Part shown: positions 6,708-15,013 of the stretch, one piece after another
Numbering within the stretch: the stretch's first letter is position 1
Layout of the letters: every line of letters starts with the position of its first letter
Assembly: GCA_964640055.1 (NCBI GenBank)
Contig: CAZXFH010000043.1
Coordinates: forward strand, 1-25,440
Direction of reading: 5' to 3'
Source: CAZXFH01 sp964640055
GTDB taxonomy: Bacteria > Fidelibacterota > UBA2242 > JAFGTP01
DNA: 25,440 nucleotides
Made by a program: the position numbers and the translations under genes
Notes under the pieces: generated by a model
Seen by the model: only the letters and a program-made list of their open reading frames with translations
Database searches by the model: none
What the model was told of the DNA's origin: nothing

Positions 6708-8387
6708 ATGAATTTTAGGGAACAATTAACAGAAAAAACCTGGCTGATTGATGGCCTGAAGGAAAAAGGCCTTCAGCAGTCTGTCAGCGATTCTGGAAAG
6801 CCTCTTTATCTGTATAATTTGACCCATCCCGATAGAGTGCGTGAAATCTACGCTGCTTATTCTCAGGCCGGCGCCGAGCTATTGATCAGTAATACCTACC
6901 AGGCCCTGCGGCCGGCATTAAAATCCTGTCAAGCTGTGGATTACCTGACACAGCTGAATATCCAGGGCGTCCGCTTGGCACAGCAGAAAGATAGACCTCA
7001 AAAACCAGTCCTTGGAACAGTGGGCCCGGCTGACTTGGATATCGTGCCCTGGGGGCCGGTCGCTTTTGATGAAGCAGTTGCGGTTTACCAGGAACAAATC
7101 AAGATTTTGATAGCCGAAAAAGTTGCCGCCCTTTTTTACTATGGTTTCGCGGATATTCAAAACCTGAGGGCGGCGGTCATCGCCGCCCGGAAGGTCAGCG
7201 ATGATATACCTTTGATCACCCTGGCCACTTTTGATTCCCACGGTAAACTACAAAGCGGTACCGATGTGGCTACTTACAGTACGATCTTAACCGGGCTGAA
7301 TGTTGATGTTCTGGGTGCTAATCACGCCGCTGTTTCCCTGAGTGTACGGAATAATATCAATAGACCAGTAGTCAGTTTAACTGGCCGGGAGCCCGATTCC
7401 TCCTCCATCGAAGGGCAACTGCAAGCCGGAATACAGCTATTTTGCTGTTCTGCGGATATACTACCTGACGGAATTAAAAAAGTCTCCCAACTGATCTCCG
7501 GAAAAAAAACTTCTGTGCCGGATAAAAAATTTCCCCTGCGAATCAGCAGTGCCACCACTACCCTGGAGATTGGAACCGGTTTGCCCTTTGTCAAAGTAGG
7601 AGAGCGGATTAATCCCACCGGCCGGAAGTTGCTGGCTAAATCCCTGGCTGAGCAGGATACCGCACTGATCCTGAAAGATGTATATGCTCAAGAAGCGGCC
7701 GGTGCCCATGCCCTGGATGTGAATGTGGGCGCCCCGCTGGTTAATGAGCAGGTCATGATGCAGAAAGCCCTTATCGCAATTCAGGAAGTGATCCCCTTAC
7801 CTCTGGTCATAGACAGTACCAATCCTGCTGTCATTGAAACCGCACTTAAATGCTATGCCGGCAAAGCCCTGGTGAACAGTCTCAATGGTAAGGAAAAACA
7901 GTTGGCGCAATTAATTCCGCTGGTACGCAAATATGGCGCCGCCTTTATCGGTTTAACTATTGATGAGTCCATTTTGGGTGACGCCGACCGAAAATTACAG
8001 ATCGCCAAATATATTCTAAAGGCCTGTAAGGACCATGGCCTGAGTCGGGAGCATATCATTATTGATACCGCTGCCATGGCGGTTGCCACCGGTCCTGATA
8101 CTGCCCCGGAAACCCTCAAGGCTATCCGAAAAATCAAGGACACTCTGGCAGTGCCGGTTATATTAGGCATAAGCAATATCTCATTCGGATTACCCCGCCG
8201 CTCTCTGGTACATAATACCTTTTTATCTCAGGCCATGTCATGCGGACTGGATGCAGCTATTATTAATCCTTTGGACACTGATGTGCATGCCACTATCGCT
8301 GCGGCCAGTTTATTATGCGGAAGAGATCCTCACGGACTTAAATATATCGATTATTTTCGCAAGCAATTACCTAAGATGGAAAATTGA
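6708..8387 (+). CDS. degenerate homocysteine S-methyltransferase domain fused to methyltetrahydrofolate-binding (MeTr) domain
   Basis: The protein is 559 residues from the ATG at 6708, chosen over the in-frame ATG at 6642. CGGAG precedes it and homology to the family starts there. Residues 1-270 have the barrel order of the homocysteine methyltransferase domain but with changed motifs: DGAMGT reads DGLKEK, ETNTF reads SNTYQA, GxNC reads GANH (His206), and GGCCGT reads LFCCSAD (Cys246, Cys247). Residues 293-550 are an intact pterin-binding MeTr domain: VGERINPTG, ALDVNVGAP, VIDSTNP, NSLNGK, GLTIDES, GISNISFGLPRR and GLDAAIINP. This matches modules I and II of MetH with no cobalamin-binding or reactivation module. 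It probably moves a methyl group between methyl-THF and a separate corrinoid protein. The role of the N-terminal domain is uncertain. Confidence 0.88.
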   Translation: MNFREQLTEKTWLIDGLKEKGLQQSVSDSGKPLYLYNLTHPDRVREIYAAYSQAGAELLISNTYQALRPALKSCQAVDYLTQLNIQGVRLAQQKDRPQKPVLGTVGPADLDIVPWGPVAFDEAVAVYQEQIKILIAEKVAALFYYGFADIQNLRAAVIAARKVSDDIPLITLATFDSHGKLQSGTDVATYSTILTGLNVDVLGANHAAVSLSVRNNINRPVVSLTGREPDSSSIEGQLQAGIQLFCCSADILPDGIKKVSQLISGKKTSVPDKKFPLRISSATTTLEIGTGLPFVKVGERINPTGRKLLAKSLAEQDTALILKDVYAQEAAGAHALDVNVGAPLVNEQVMMQKALIAIQEVIPLPLVIDSTNPAVIETALKCYAGKALVNSLNGKEKQLAQLIPLVRKYGAAFIGLTIDESILGDADRKLQIAKYILKACKDHGLSREHIIIDTAAMAVATGPDTAPETLKAIRKIKDTLAVPVILGISNISFGLPRRSLVHNTFLSQAMSCGLDAAIINPLDTDVHATIAAASLLCGRDPHGLKYIDYFRKQLPKMEN

Positions 8388-8388
8388 T

Positions 8389-8400
8389 TCCAAAGGAGTC
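8389..8400 (+). promoter_or_regulatory. ribosome binding site fixing the start at 8404
   Basis: CAAAGGAGTC sits about 7 nt before the ATG at 8404. A longer in-frame reading begins inside the upstream gene at 8251, but this strong Shine-Dalgarno and the start of family homology both choose 8404. The gap after the upstream stop is only 16 nt, so the two genes are almost surely one transcript. Confidence 0.75.
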
Positions 8401-8403
8401 AAC

Positions 8404-10254
8404 ATGGATAAGCCAGCCTTTTTAGATTATCTGGCAGATCATATTGTGCTGTTTGACGGTGCTATGGGCACCCAATTGTATGCCCGCGGCATCTATATCA
8501 ATCGCTGTTTTGATGAGATCAATCTCAGTAATCCTGCTTTGGTAAAGGAAATTCACGCCAAGTATATTGCCGCCGGGGCGGATGTTATTGAAACCAATAC
8601 TTTTAGCGCCAATCGTATCAAATTGGGGCGGCACGGGCTGGCCGAAGATGTATCCAAAATAAACCTCAAGGGCGCGCAGCTGGCTAAAGAAGCGGCCGGG
8701 GATCAGATCTGGGTAGCCGGCTCAGTGGGCCCTTTGGGAGAACGTCTGGAGCCCTGGGGGACAATTTCTGCATCGGCGGCCAAAGAGATTTTTCAGGAAC
8801 AGATTAAGGCTCTGGTTAAGGGGCGAGTGGATCTTATTATCCTGGAGACTTTCTATGATTTTAAAGAGATCCACCAGGCCTTTTTGGCAGCCAAGGAAGT
8901 ATGTGATCTGCCGGTTATTGTGCAAATGACCCTGGATGAACAGGGGGAAACCCTCTACGGGATCAAGCCGGCTAAAATTGCCGCCGAGTTATCCAGCTGG
9001 GCTCCGGATGTGATGGGCTTGAATTGCAGTGTGGGACCGCAAATTATGTTAACAGCACTGGAAGAGATGGTCAGAATTACCCATATTCCGCTGTCTGTGC
9101 AGCCCAATGCCGGCTTTCCCCAGGATATCGACGGTCGAAATATTTATCTTTCCTCACCGGAGTATATGGCCGAATATGCGCGCCGTTTCGTAAAGGCCGG
9201 GGCTAAACTTGTTGGAGGATGTTGCGGAACTACCCCTGAACATATCCGTGCCATGCGCAGTTTTATCAAGTCAGTCGCTCCCCACGCCAAACAGATTACG
9301 GTTAAATCTGTCAAGGATCGTAAAACCACCCAAAAACCAATACCCTTTGAGCAGAAGTCCAGTTGGGCTAACAAAATTGCGCAAGAAAAATTTGTAATTA
9401 GTGTGGAAATGGTGCCTCCGAAAGGCATTGATACCAATCAGTGTATTTCAATTGCCAATCAACTGGCTGCTAAGGGCGTTGACGCTATCAATATTCCCGA
9501 TGGACCGCGGGCTTTATCAAGAATGGGATCCGTCTTTTTGGGCAAAGCACTGCTGGATCATACCGCGCTGGAGCCCATCCTGCATTATACCAGCCGGGAT
9601 CGCAATCTATTAGGCATCATGTCGGATTTCCTGGGGATCCAGGTTTTGGGAATTCGCAATTTATTATTGATCACCGGTGATCCGCCTAAAATGGGGGATT
9701 ATCCCGATGCCACGGCTGTTTTTGACATTGACTCCATTGGTTTGATCAATTTGGTCAATCACCTCAATCGTGGCATTGATATTGGGGGAAATTCGATCGG
9801 TGAGCCTACAGAATATGTGCTTGGTGTGGGCGTCAATCCCGGCGCCACCGATTGGGAATACGAACTGGACCGACTAACCCGTAAAGTGGATTCCGGAGCG
9901 GAATTCATTATGACGCAGCCTATATTCGATACAGAACGATTTCATCGTTTTTTGGATAAAATTGAAACCTATGGTCTTCCGGTTGTGGCCGGGATTTGGC
10001 CCCTGGTCAGTATTCGTAATGCAGAGTTTATGAACAATGAGGTGCCGGGTGTGGTTGTCCCAGAAAAAATCATGCAGCGGATGCGGGCTACCCGGACAAA
10101 ACAAGCCGCCCGGGAGACCGGCATTGACATCGCCCACGAAACGATTCGAGAAATATATCAACGCATCGTCGGTGTACAAATCGCAATGCCGTTTAATAAA
10201 GTAGATTATCCGCTCAAGATAATAGAGGCCGTACAGGAATTATCGCCTGGTTAG
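8404..10254 (+). CDS. yitJ: homocysteine S-methyltransferase-methylenetetrahydrofolate reductase fusion
   Basis: This 616-residue bifunctional protein is of the YitJ type. Residues 1-295 are a complete homocysteine methyltransferase domain: FDGAMGTQL, ETNTFSAN, SVGPLGERLEPWG, GLNCSVGP and GGCCGTTPEH. The three zinc cysteines are Cys208, Cys273 and Cys274. Residues 320-610 are a MetF-like flavin-dependent methylene-THF reductase barrel: SVEMVPPKG, NIPDG, LLLITGDPPK, EFIMTQPIFD, and a C-terminal PVVAGIWPL strand. Its size matches B. subtilis YitJ. It can make methyl-THF and present homocysteine for methylation. Together with the preceding gene it covers most steps of methionine regeneration except corrinoid binding. 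Its last 4 nt overlap a small gene on the other strand. Confidence 0.95.
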   Translation: MDKPAFLDYLADHIVLFDGAMGTQLYARGIYINRCFDEINLSNPALVKEIHAKYIAAGADVIETNTFSANRIKLGRHGLAEDVSKINLKGAQLAKEAAGDQIWVAGSVGPLGERLEPWGTISASAAKEIFQEQIKALVKGRVDLIILETFYDFKEIHQAFLAAKEVCDLPVIVQMTLDEQGETLYGIKPAKIAAELSSWAPDVMGLNCSVGPQIMLTALEEMVRITHIPLSVQPNAGFPQDIDGRNIYLSSPEYMAEYARRFVKAGAKLVGGCCGTTPEHIRAMRSFIKSVAPHAKQITVKSVKDRKTTQKPIPFEQKSSWANKIAQEKFVISVEMVPPKGIDTNQCISIANQLAAKGVDAINIPDGPRALSRMGSVFLGKALLDHTALEPILHYTSRDRNLLGIMSDFLGIQVLGIRNLLLITGDPPKMGDYPDATAVFDIDSIGLINLVNHLNRGIDIGGNSIGEPTEYVLGVGVNPGATDWEYELDRLTRKVDSGAEFIMTQPIFDTERFHRFLDKIETYGLPVVAGIWPLVSIRNAEFMNNEVPGVVVPEKIMQRMRATRTKQAARETGIDIAHETIREIYQRIVGVQIAMPFNKVDYPLKIIEAVQELSPG

Positions 10255-10406
10255 TTTCCGCATCCCCATACAATAAATACCGTGAAATAAAAAAGGATCA
10301 TGATTGCCAGGGCAAATAGTGTGAACTTAGTCCCGGGACGCATATATTTTTTCCGTTTGAAGTATACCTTTTTTTTCTTCTTCTGGGGTTGATTCTTTTC
10401 ATTCAT
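10251..10406 (-). CDS. small basic single-pass membrane protein (51 aa)
   Basis: This short gene is convergent with the methyltransferase-reductase gene and overlaps its end by 4 nt. The product has 51 residues. Residues 1-25 are highly basic, with five consecutive Lys at 9-13 and KRKKY near 17-21. Residues 26-47 are one hydrophobic helix, and the protein ends in WGCGN. The layout gives N-in, C-out topology. The pattern of a Pro-Gly-Thr turn, a single helix and a terminal Gly loosely recalls the tiny subunit IIa of ba3-type cytochrome oxidases, but no oxidase genes are near. No clear Shine-Dalgarno is seen. Support is the coherent charge/hydrophobic layout, not homology. Confidence 0.55.
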   Translation of the reverse strand: MNEKNQPQKKKKKVYFKRKKYMRPGTKFTLFALAIMILFYFTVFIVWGCGN

Positions 10407-10798
10407 AAATAGTACCGAACTTTGTTACTTTTAGGACTAATATCATCTTTATTATAGTAAGAATCAAGCATTTTCGCAAAGGATTTAATTTCTGTAAGTG
10501 TAAAAAAACTTATTATTTATTGAATATGGCCTGCTTGGTATCTGATATAAATAATTGGTGCTTCGCTTGAAATTAGGAAGCTGACGGTTGGATCCGAATT
10601 TATGACACCGCTCAACGTAAGCAAATTTGGATGTTGCTAAGTTTGATTTGGATAAAAACAGTACCGATGATAAACTGGGGCTACGTATTATGCTTGATTC
10701 TGTCAACGAATAAATCTATAATTCAGAGAACATCACATTGAATTATGGATGTCTATATGTAAATTATATCATCGCTCGTTTTTTTAGTCCTTTAGCCC
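10407..10798. other. A/T-rich intergenic stretch with possible gene remnants
   Basis: No convincing intact gene is visible in these 392 nt. Two plus-strand fragments read like protein. One, in the frame of 10621-10713, has 30 codons rich in Asp, Leu and Lys ending at TAA. The other, in another frame upstream, includes WIRIYDTAQRKQ. They could be a frameshifted remnant, but I cannot name a family. The right part must carry the promoter of the following membrane protein gene. Its ATG at 10799 lacks a recognisable Shine-Dalgarno. Confidence 0.35.
10718..10746. promoter_or_regulatory. 8-bp perfect inverted repeat upstream of the membrane sensor gene
   Basis: ATAATTCA (10718-10725) and TGAATTAT (10739-10746) are exact inverted complements with a 13-nt spacer, about 52 nt before the ATG at 10799. 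It could be an operator for that gene or a weak hairpin closing the remnant to its left. A TTGAAT that could serve as a -35 overlaps the right arm. Confidence 0.3.
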
Positions 10799-12823
10799 AT
10801 GAAACTTAATTTTAAAACGATTTCCCTCTTATTTGTTGCTCTCTGTCTGTTGCTGTTAGTATTCATTGTGGATGCTACCTTCTACCATGTTCCTTCCTTT
10901 ATTAAGATGTACAATTACGAGCGGGAACTGGCGCTTCTGATTGCTTTTCTGTGTATCTATACCTTTATTAATAATCAATTCAGCAATCGCGTGATTGAGA
11001 TAAGGACACTGGTATTTTTCCTGGCCGGGAGCATTTTTGCCATTTTTCTGGGATTGGTTTTGCCCAGTTTAATCTTAAGGGATTCCCTGACTCTCTGGAA
11101 TAATAACCCTTTTCTGGCAGAATATCCGCTTACCTGGAATATCACATCCAGCAGCATAGCTGTTTTTGTCACCATATGCTCCCTGATAATCCTGGCGGTG
11201 ATCAAGCGTTTAACTGAATATCATCCGGGCCGCTACCAGCGCTTACTTTTTCGTTTAGCCCAACTGATGTTCGTGCTGATTATTCTCATTTATAATTTAT
11301 CTGAAAACCGCTATGAATTTAAACCCCTGAGTCGCAACCTGCCGTTAGCAGCCTATTATCAATGGGGACTCATGGGTGTCACCGGATTTGTCTTTTTCTT
11401 GAATACCGTCAAAATGCGCTGGATCGATTACCTGGACTCTAAATATAAATGGATAATATTCTTTGGTTTCCTGGGGGGACTCCCCTTCACCGTATATCTT
11501 TTTATCTCAAAATTTATTACGATCATATTTGCTTATAGTGTCTCAGTTAAGGGCTTTGTGCTTTCCATGCTGGGTTTCATCAATATTTTTCTATCAGTTA
11601 ACTTAATTAAAGTAATCATCCGATTGCCGGGTATTTATCATCAGGAAAGATCGGTTAAGGAGATCCATTATCTGCATAAGATTAATGAGCTGATTCATGG
11701 TCGCATCGATAGCCGCCGGGGAACGGAATCTGTAGTGCAGGCTTTAATGGAATTAGTTCAAGCTGATGCTTGCGGGATAACCTACCAGACCACGTTCCCG
11801 GAAGGGACCGATACGCAGACCATTGCCAATATTAATATCATCAAACCGGCCCTGCAGCTAATTGACAAGCAGCTGCGAAAGTATATCACTCCGGAGGAGA
11901 ACAGCCTTTTAATCCACGATACGACGCGGGATGCTAAAATTGATTGGAGCCCTTTTCAGCAGAGTTGGCGCTCTGTCATTGCTGTGTCAATCACTGCATT
12001 AGGCGGGCAAGTCTATCATTTATATGTTTTTAAACGGATTCCCTATGCCTACCGCTCAGAGGATCTGCGGACCGCCCGGACCTTTTTGATGCAGCTCTGT
12101 ATGTTAAGGCAGCAGTCGTCGGAATCCCCCCAGGAATTAACAGCAAAGGCCTCTTCATCCTTAATAGCGTCAGGCCGTGAAAAGGAGAAAGAACAAACCA
12201 GCCGAGCGGAAGAAAAAAGTAGCTATCGGCTGGATTGTTTACAACTGAACGCCGCGAATAGAGTTGCTAGCCTGGTGGAGCGGTTTTCTATACCAACCGG
12301 CGAGGAAGCGATTATATTCGCACAGGTCAGGGGAGGGGATAAGACCTCACGGGCGGCCTTCTTTAACAAAGTTATAGGAGGACTCAAGGCCCTTTTAAAG
12401 ATTGAATCCCGATCAAGCGAGATAGTCGCAAGGCTTCATGAAATTTATGGCCGGAAACACAAACAAGGATGTTGCCTGACAGGAATATATCTGTTTAAAA
12501 TAAAAAATGCCCGCCTTCAAATAGCGGGCCATGATAATTGGCAGTTGCTCCACTTTCTTGCTGATCGTGGAGACCTTAACTTTTATGATTCAGCATCCGG
12601 TCGGAAAAATTATCCTCTCCTGAAACTAAAAAAACACGATATCATGATATGTTTGAATTATATTCCCGAGCGGATGGCGCCGGAGCTATGGGAAAAAACA
12701 TTATTTGAATCCAGAAAACAACCTATGCAATCTTTAAAAATACAACTTGAAAAATACCATCAAGATCTGTTTTCATCCCTATCAGAGACCCCGCCAGCGC
12801 TCCTAATAATGCATATTGATTGA
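10799..12823 (+). CDS. 8-TM/GAF protein with degenerate SpoIIE/RsbU-type PP2C domain
   Basis: This 674-residue sensor-like protein has about eight membrane helices in residues 6-275. A GAF-like domain follows near 290-435, with the typical central strand SVIAVSITALGGQ and closing helix. Then come a charged linker (440-478) and a C-terminal region (about 500-670) that follows the RsbU/SpoIIE phosphatase fold. In that region IIFAQVRGGDKTSRAAF stands where GDVSGKG is expected, LTGIYLFKIKN and AGHDN match the core strands, KKHDIMICLNYIPE replaces GDxLLLYTDGxxE, and the final DDxT is absent. All metal-binding Asp positions are therefore lost, implying a pseudophosphatase that binds rather than dephosphorylates. 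Its partner is unknown. It converges on an HD-GYP gene 56 nt away. The TM and GAF calls are firm; the PP2C relation is inferred from pattern. Confidence 0.8.
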   Translation: MKLNFKTISLLFVALCLLLLVFIVDATFYHVPSFIKMYNYERELALLIAFLCIYTFINNQFSNRVIEIRTLVFFLAGSIFAIFLGLVLPSLILRDSLTLWNNNPFLAEYPLTWNITSSSIAVFVTICSLIILAVIKRLTEYHPGRYQRLLFRLAQLMFVLIILIYNLSENRYEFKPLSRNLPLAAYYQWGLMGVTGFVFFLNTVKMRWIDYLDSKYKWIIFFGFLGGLPFTVYLFISKFITIIFAYSVSVKGFVLSMLGFINIFLSVNLIKVIIRLPGIYHQERSVKEIHYLHKINELIHGRIDSRRGTESVVQALMELVQADACGITYQTTFPEGTDTQTIANINIIKPALQLIDKQLRKYITPEENSLLIHDTTRDAKIDWSPFQQSWRSVIAVSITALGGQVYHLYVFKRIPYAYRSEDLRTARTFLMQLCMLRQQSSESPQELTAKASSSLIASGREKEKEQTSRAEEKSSYRLDCLQLNAANRVASLVERFSIPTGEEAIIFAQVRGGDKTSRAAFFNKVIGGLKALLKIESRSSEIVARLHEIYGRKHKQGCCLTGIYLFKIKNARLQIAGHDNWQLLHFLADRGDLNFYDSASGRKNYPLLKLKKHDIMICLNYIPERMAPELWEKTLFESRKQPMQSLKIQLEKYHQDLFSSLSETPPALLIMHID

Positions 12824-12879
12824 TTTATAAATTGTAAAGATAAAGATGGGGGGTTTTTGGAAGGGGAGCTGGGAGATTA

Positions 12880-14139
12880 TTATTCTACAGGATCGGATAT
12901 ATATATTAAGGGTTCTTTTTCCAGATCAATGGTGGTGGTTTTATCCAGTTTTTCTCCATCCGGAGTAGTCAGCACTTCCACCACTGGCCGGATAGGGCGG
13001 GTTTTATTGACGGAAATCACCTGGGCTATCTCACCGGTATTCAATTTCACCATGCTGCCAACCGGGAACATAGAGATCACATTGATGAAGGCGCGGATGA
13101 TTTTGGGATTGAATTTTTTAGATAAATTTTCAATGATCTTCTGGATTGCCCGGTAGGGAATGTAACCTTCCCGGTAGGACCGGCCGTGTACCAGTGCTTC
13201 AAATACATCGGCCATGCCGACTATTTTGGCATATTCCGTGATTTCGGGGCCTTTTAGTCCTTGTGGATAACCGCTCCCATCTTCCCGTTCTTGCTCCTGG
13301 TAAGCGGTTTTAAACACATAGGGATAATCTTTTTTCAGGTGTTTGAGCAGTTCCCTGCTGTAATCAGGATGTTTTTTAATGGTCGCAAATTCCGTGTCAG
13401 ATAACTTGCCGTGTTTAAAAATAATACGGTTAGGAATCTTGGTCATTCCCACATCATGCAAAAGGGCTGCTTGGGCCAGTTGATGCTGATGCTTCTTGTC
13501 ATATTTCAGTCCGATACTGATTTTTAAGGCGATGATCGCCACATTAACGGAGTGAGATACAATCCAGGTGGCATATCTTTTATGACTGAAGGCTTTGGTA
13601 AACAGGTAATCGGTTTCATAAACCGCTTCGCACAATTCCGGGATGACTTCCAATAGGGGATTAGGATCGATCGGCTTCTCTTGTTTGATATCGTTAATAA
13701 CTTTATTAAAAATTTTGTGCAGGCGCATATATAACTTGTTACAGTAAGTAGCATCGTATTGCACCGCTCCTCTGGTTTCCAGGCTGGCCTTTTCGGTTTC
13801 AGACGCTTTCTCCTTGTCCTCGACAGCCGTTTTTTTAGGAGCAGATGCTGCAGATGACTGAGTAGAAGTCTCTGGCTCTTTTTTGGAAGGCTTGGGGGGC
13901 TGGAATATTTTATCTGATATCTTATCCTCCGTACCCTGGCTGCCTTCCTCTTTTTTGGAAGAATCCCTATCTTCACCGGATCCCATACCCTTTCTTAATG
14001 CAGATGTAATGGCGTCCAGACCGCTAAATGAGGCGGTTTTATGCTTCTTCTGCTCCTCTTTGGATGCAGCTTCCTTTTCCTGATCTTGATTATCCCCGGA
14101 GTAGGAAAAAGACTTTATTAAATCATGCATTTTTGGCAT
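12880..14139 (-). CDS. HD-GYP domain protein with atypical metal motif
   Basis: This is a 419-residue soluble protein. Residues 1-125 are low-complexity, charged and Ser/Lys/Glu-rich, a likely disordered tail. Residues 185-350 are an HD-GYP domain: His196, HD at 228-229 with Lys233, HPDYS at 257-261, DGSGYP at 287-292, and ADVFEAL with Asp311. In characterised HD-GYP enzymes the block before GYP is HHExxD; here it is EQEREDGSGYP, so the two tandem His ligands are Glu282 and Gln283. The C-terminal 60 residues form the small beta domain often found in this group. HD-GYP proteins hydrolyse cyclic di-GMP, but activity is doubtful with this motif. The start lies 3 nt after the AAA ATPase gene, so the two are co-transcribed. 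Confidence 0.9.
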   Translation of the reverse strand: MPKMHDLIKSFSYSGDNQDQEKEAASKEEQKKHKTASFSGLDAITSALRKGMGSGEDRDSSKKEEGSQGTEDKISDKIFQPPKPSKKEPETSTQSSAASAPKKTAVEDKEKASETEKASLETRGAVQYDATYCNKLYMRLHKIFNKVINDIKQEKPIDPNPLLEVIPELCEAVYETDYLFTKAFSHKRYATWIVSHSVNVAIIALKISIGLKYDKKHQHQLAQAALLHDVGMTKIPNRIIFKHGKLSDTEFATIKKHPDYSRELLKHLKKDYPYVFKTAYQEQEREDGSGYPQGLKGPEITEYAKIVGMADVFEALVHGRSYREGYIPYRAIQKIIENLSKKFNPKIIRAFINVISMFPVGSMVKLNTGEIAQVISVNKTRPIRPVVEVLTTPDGEKLDKTTTIDLEKEPLIYISDPVE

Positions 14140-14142
14140 TTT

Positions 14143-14940
14143 TTATTCCTCTGAATCGATAATGCCCTGGATTAAGTCACCATCGATTTCTGATACATGC
14201 TGTCCATATCCGATCACCAGACTAAGATCGCAAATATTATTGATCGTGCGCGGCGTGCCTTTGGAATAGTCATATATTTTTTTTAAGGCTTCTGCGGTAA
14301 AAAGAGGCTCTTCGCGCCCGGCGACATTTAAGCGATAATTAATGTATTGAACGGTCTCTTTATAGTCAAACCTTTTCAGATGGTAACGGATAGATATGCG
14401 CTGATTTAACTGCGGTATCTTTTTGATGGTATCGCGCAGCTCTGGTTGGCCGACCAGGAAAAGAGTCAGTAAAAAACGGTCATTTAACTGAAAGTTCAGT
14501 AGCAATCTCAATTCTTCATAGGTTTCAATATCGTTAATTACCTGAGCTTCATCCACAATGATCAGGGTATGTTTGTTATTTCTAACGCTGGCAAATAAAA
14601 AATCATTGAGGATATGCAACATGTCCACGCGGGTTTTGGACTCTGTGTCCAGTTCAAGTTGATATAAAATTTCTTGGACCAGTTCGTCTGCTTTCCAGCG
14701 CGGATTGGTCAGAAAAGCAATATTAAACTGGTCTGTAGAGAGTTCTTTGACCAAGGTATGCATCAACAAGGTCTTACCACAGCCATATTCCCCGGTCAGG
14801 AGAGCCGCGCCTTTTAATCCCTGAATCGCATACAATAAGCGCATTAGGGCTTCATCATGCTCACTGGAATGATATAAGAATTCCGGGTCCGGTGAATTTT
14901 CAAATGGCTTTTTTTCTAACTCCCAATATTCCTGGTACAT
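14143..14940 (-). CDS. ExeA/GspA-type AAA ATPase
   Basis: This 265-residue ATPase begins with YxxxWxLxxxPFxxxPDPxFLYxSxxHxEAL, the hallmark opening of ExeA-like ATPases. Walker A is GEYGCGKT (50-57), Walker B is LIIVDE (126-131), the GQPELR sensor segment is at 164-169, NQRIS carries the likely Arg finger near 181, and GTPRTINN near 228 is the sensor 2 region. The length matches the stand-alone ATPases of secretion and exosortase/exopolysaccharide loci, which lack a peptidoglycan-binding tail. AGAGGA lies 7 nt before the ATG, and the 73-nt A/T-rich gap behind it may hold a promoter. It is followed at once by the HD-GYP gene and sits downstream of glycan genes, so a role in envelope polysaccharide export or its control is plausible but inferred. 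Confidence 0.9.
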   Translation of the reverse strand: MYQEYWELEKKPFENSPDPEFLYHSSEHDEALMRLLYAIQGLKGAALLTGEYGCGKTLLMHTLVKELSTDQFNIAFLTNPRWKADELVQEILYQLELDTESKTRVDMLHILNDFLFASVRNNKHTLIIVDEAQVINDIETYEELRLLLNFQLNDRFLLTLFLVGQPELRDTIKKIPQLNQRISIRYHLKRFDYKETVQYINYRLNVAGREEPLFTAEALKKIYDYSKGTPRTINNICDLSLVIGYGQHVSEIDGDLIQGIIDSEE

Positions 14941-15013
14941 TCAATTTCCTCTCAAATTACCATAACTTGTAAATTTAATGATAATTACTGCCTTAATAAA
15001 GTGATTTTTTAGA

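Noticed and set aside
8251..8403. Long in-frame N-terminal extension of the methyltransferase-reductase
   Set aside because: It lies inside the end of the upstream gene, and the strong AAAGGAG before 8404 selects the shorter form.
10485..10706. 73-codon minus-strand reading frame in the A/T-rich gap
   Set aside because: Composition is low-complexity and Ser-rich at the start, there is no Shine-Dalgarno, and no family is recognisable.
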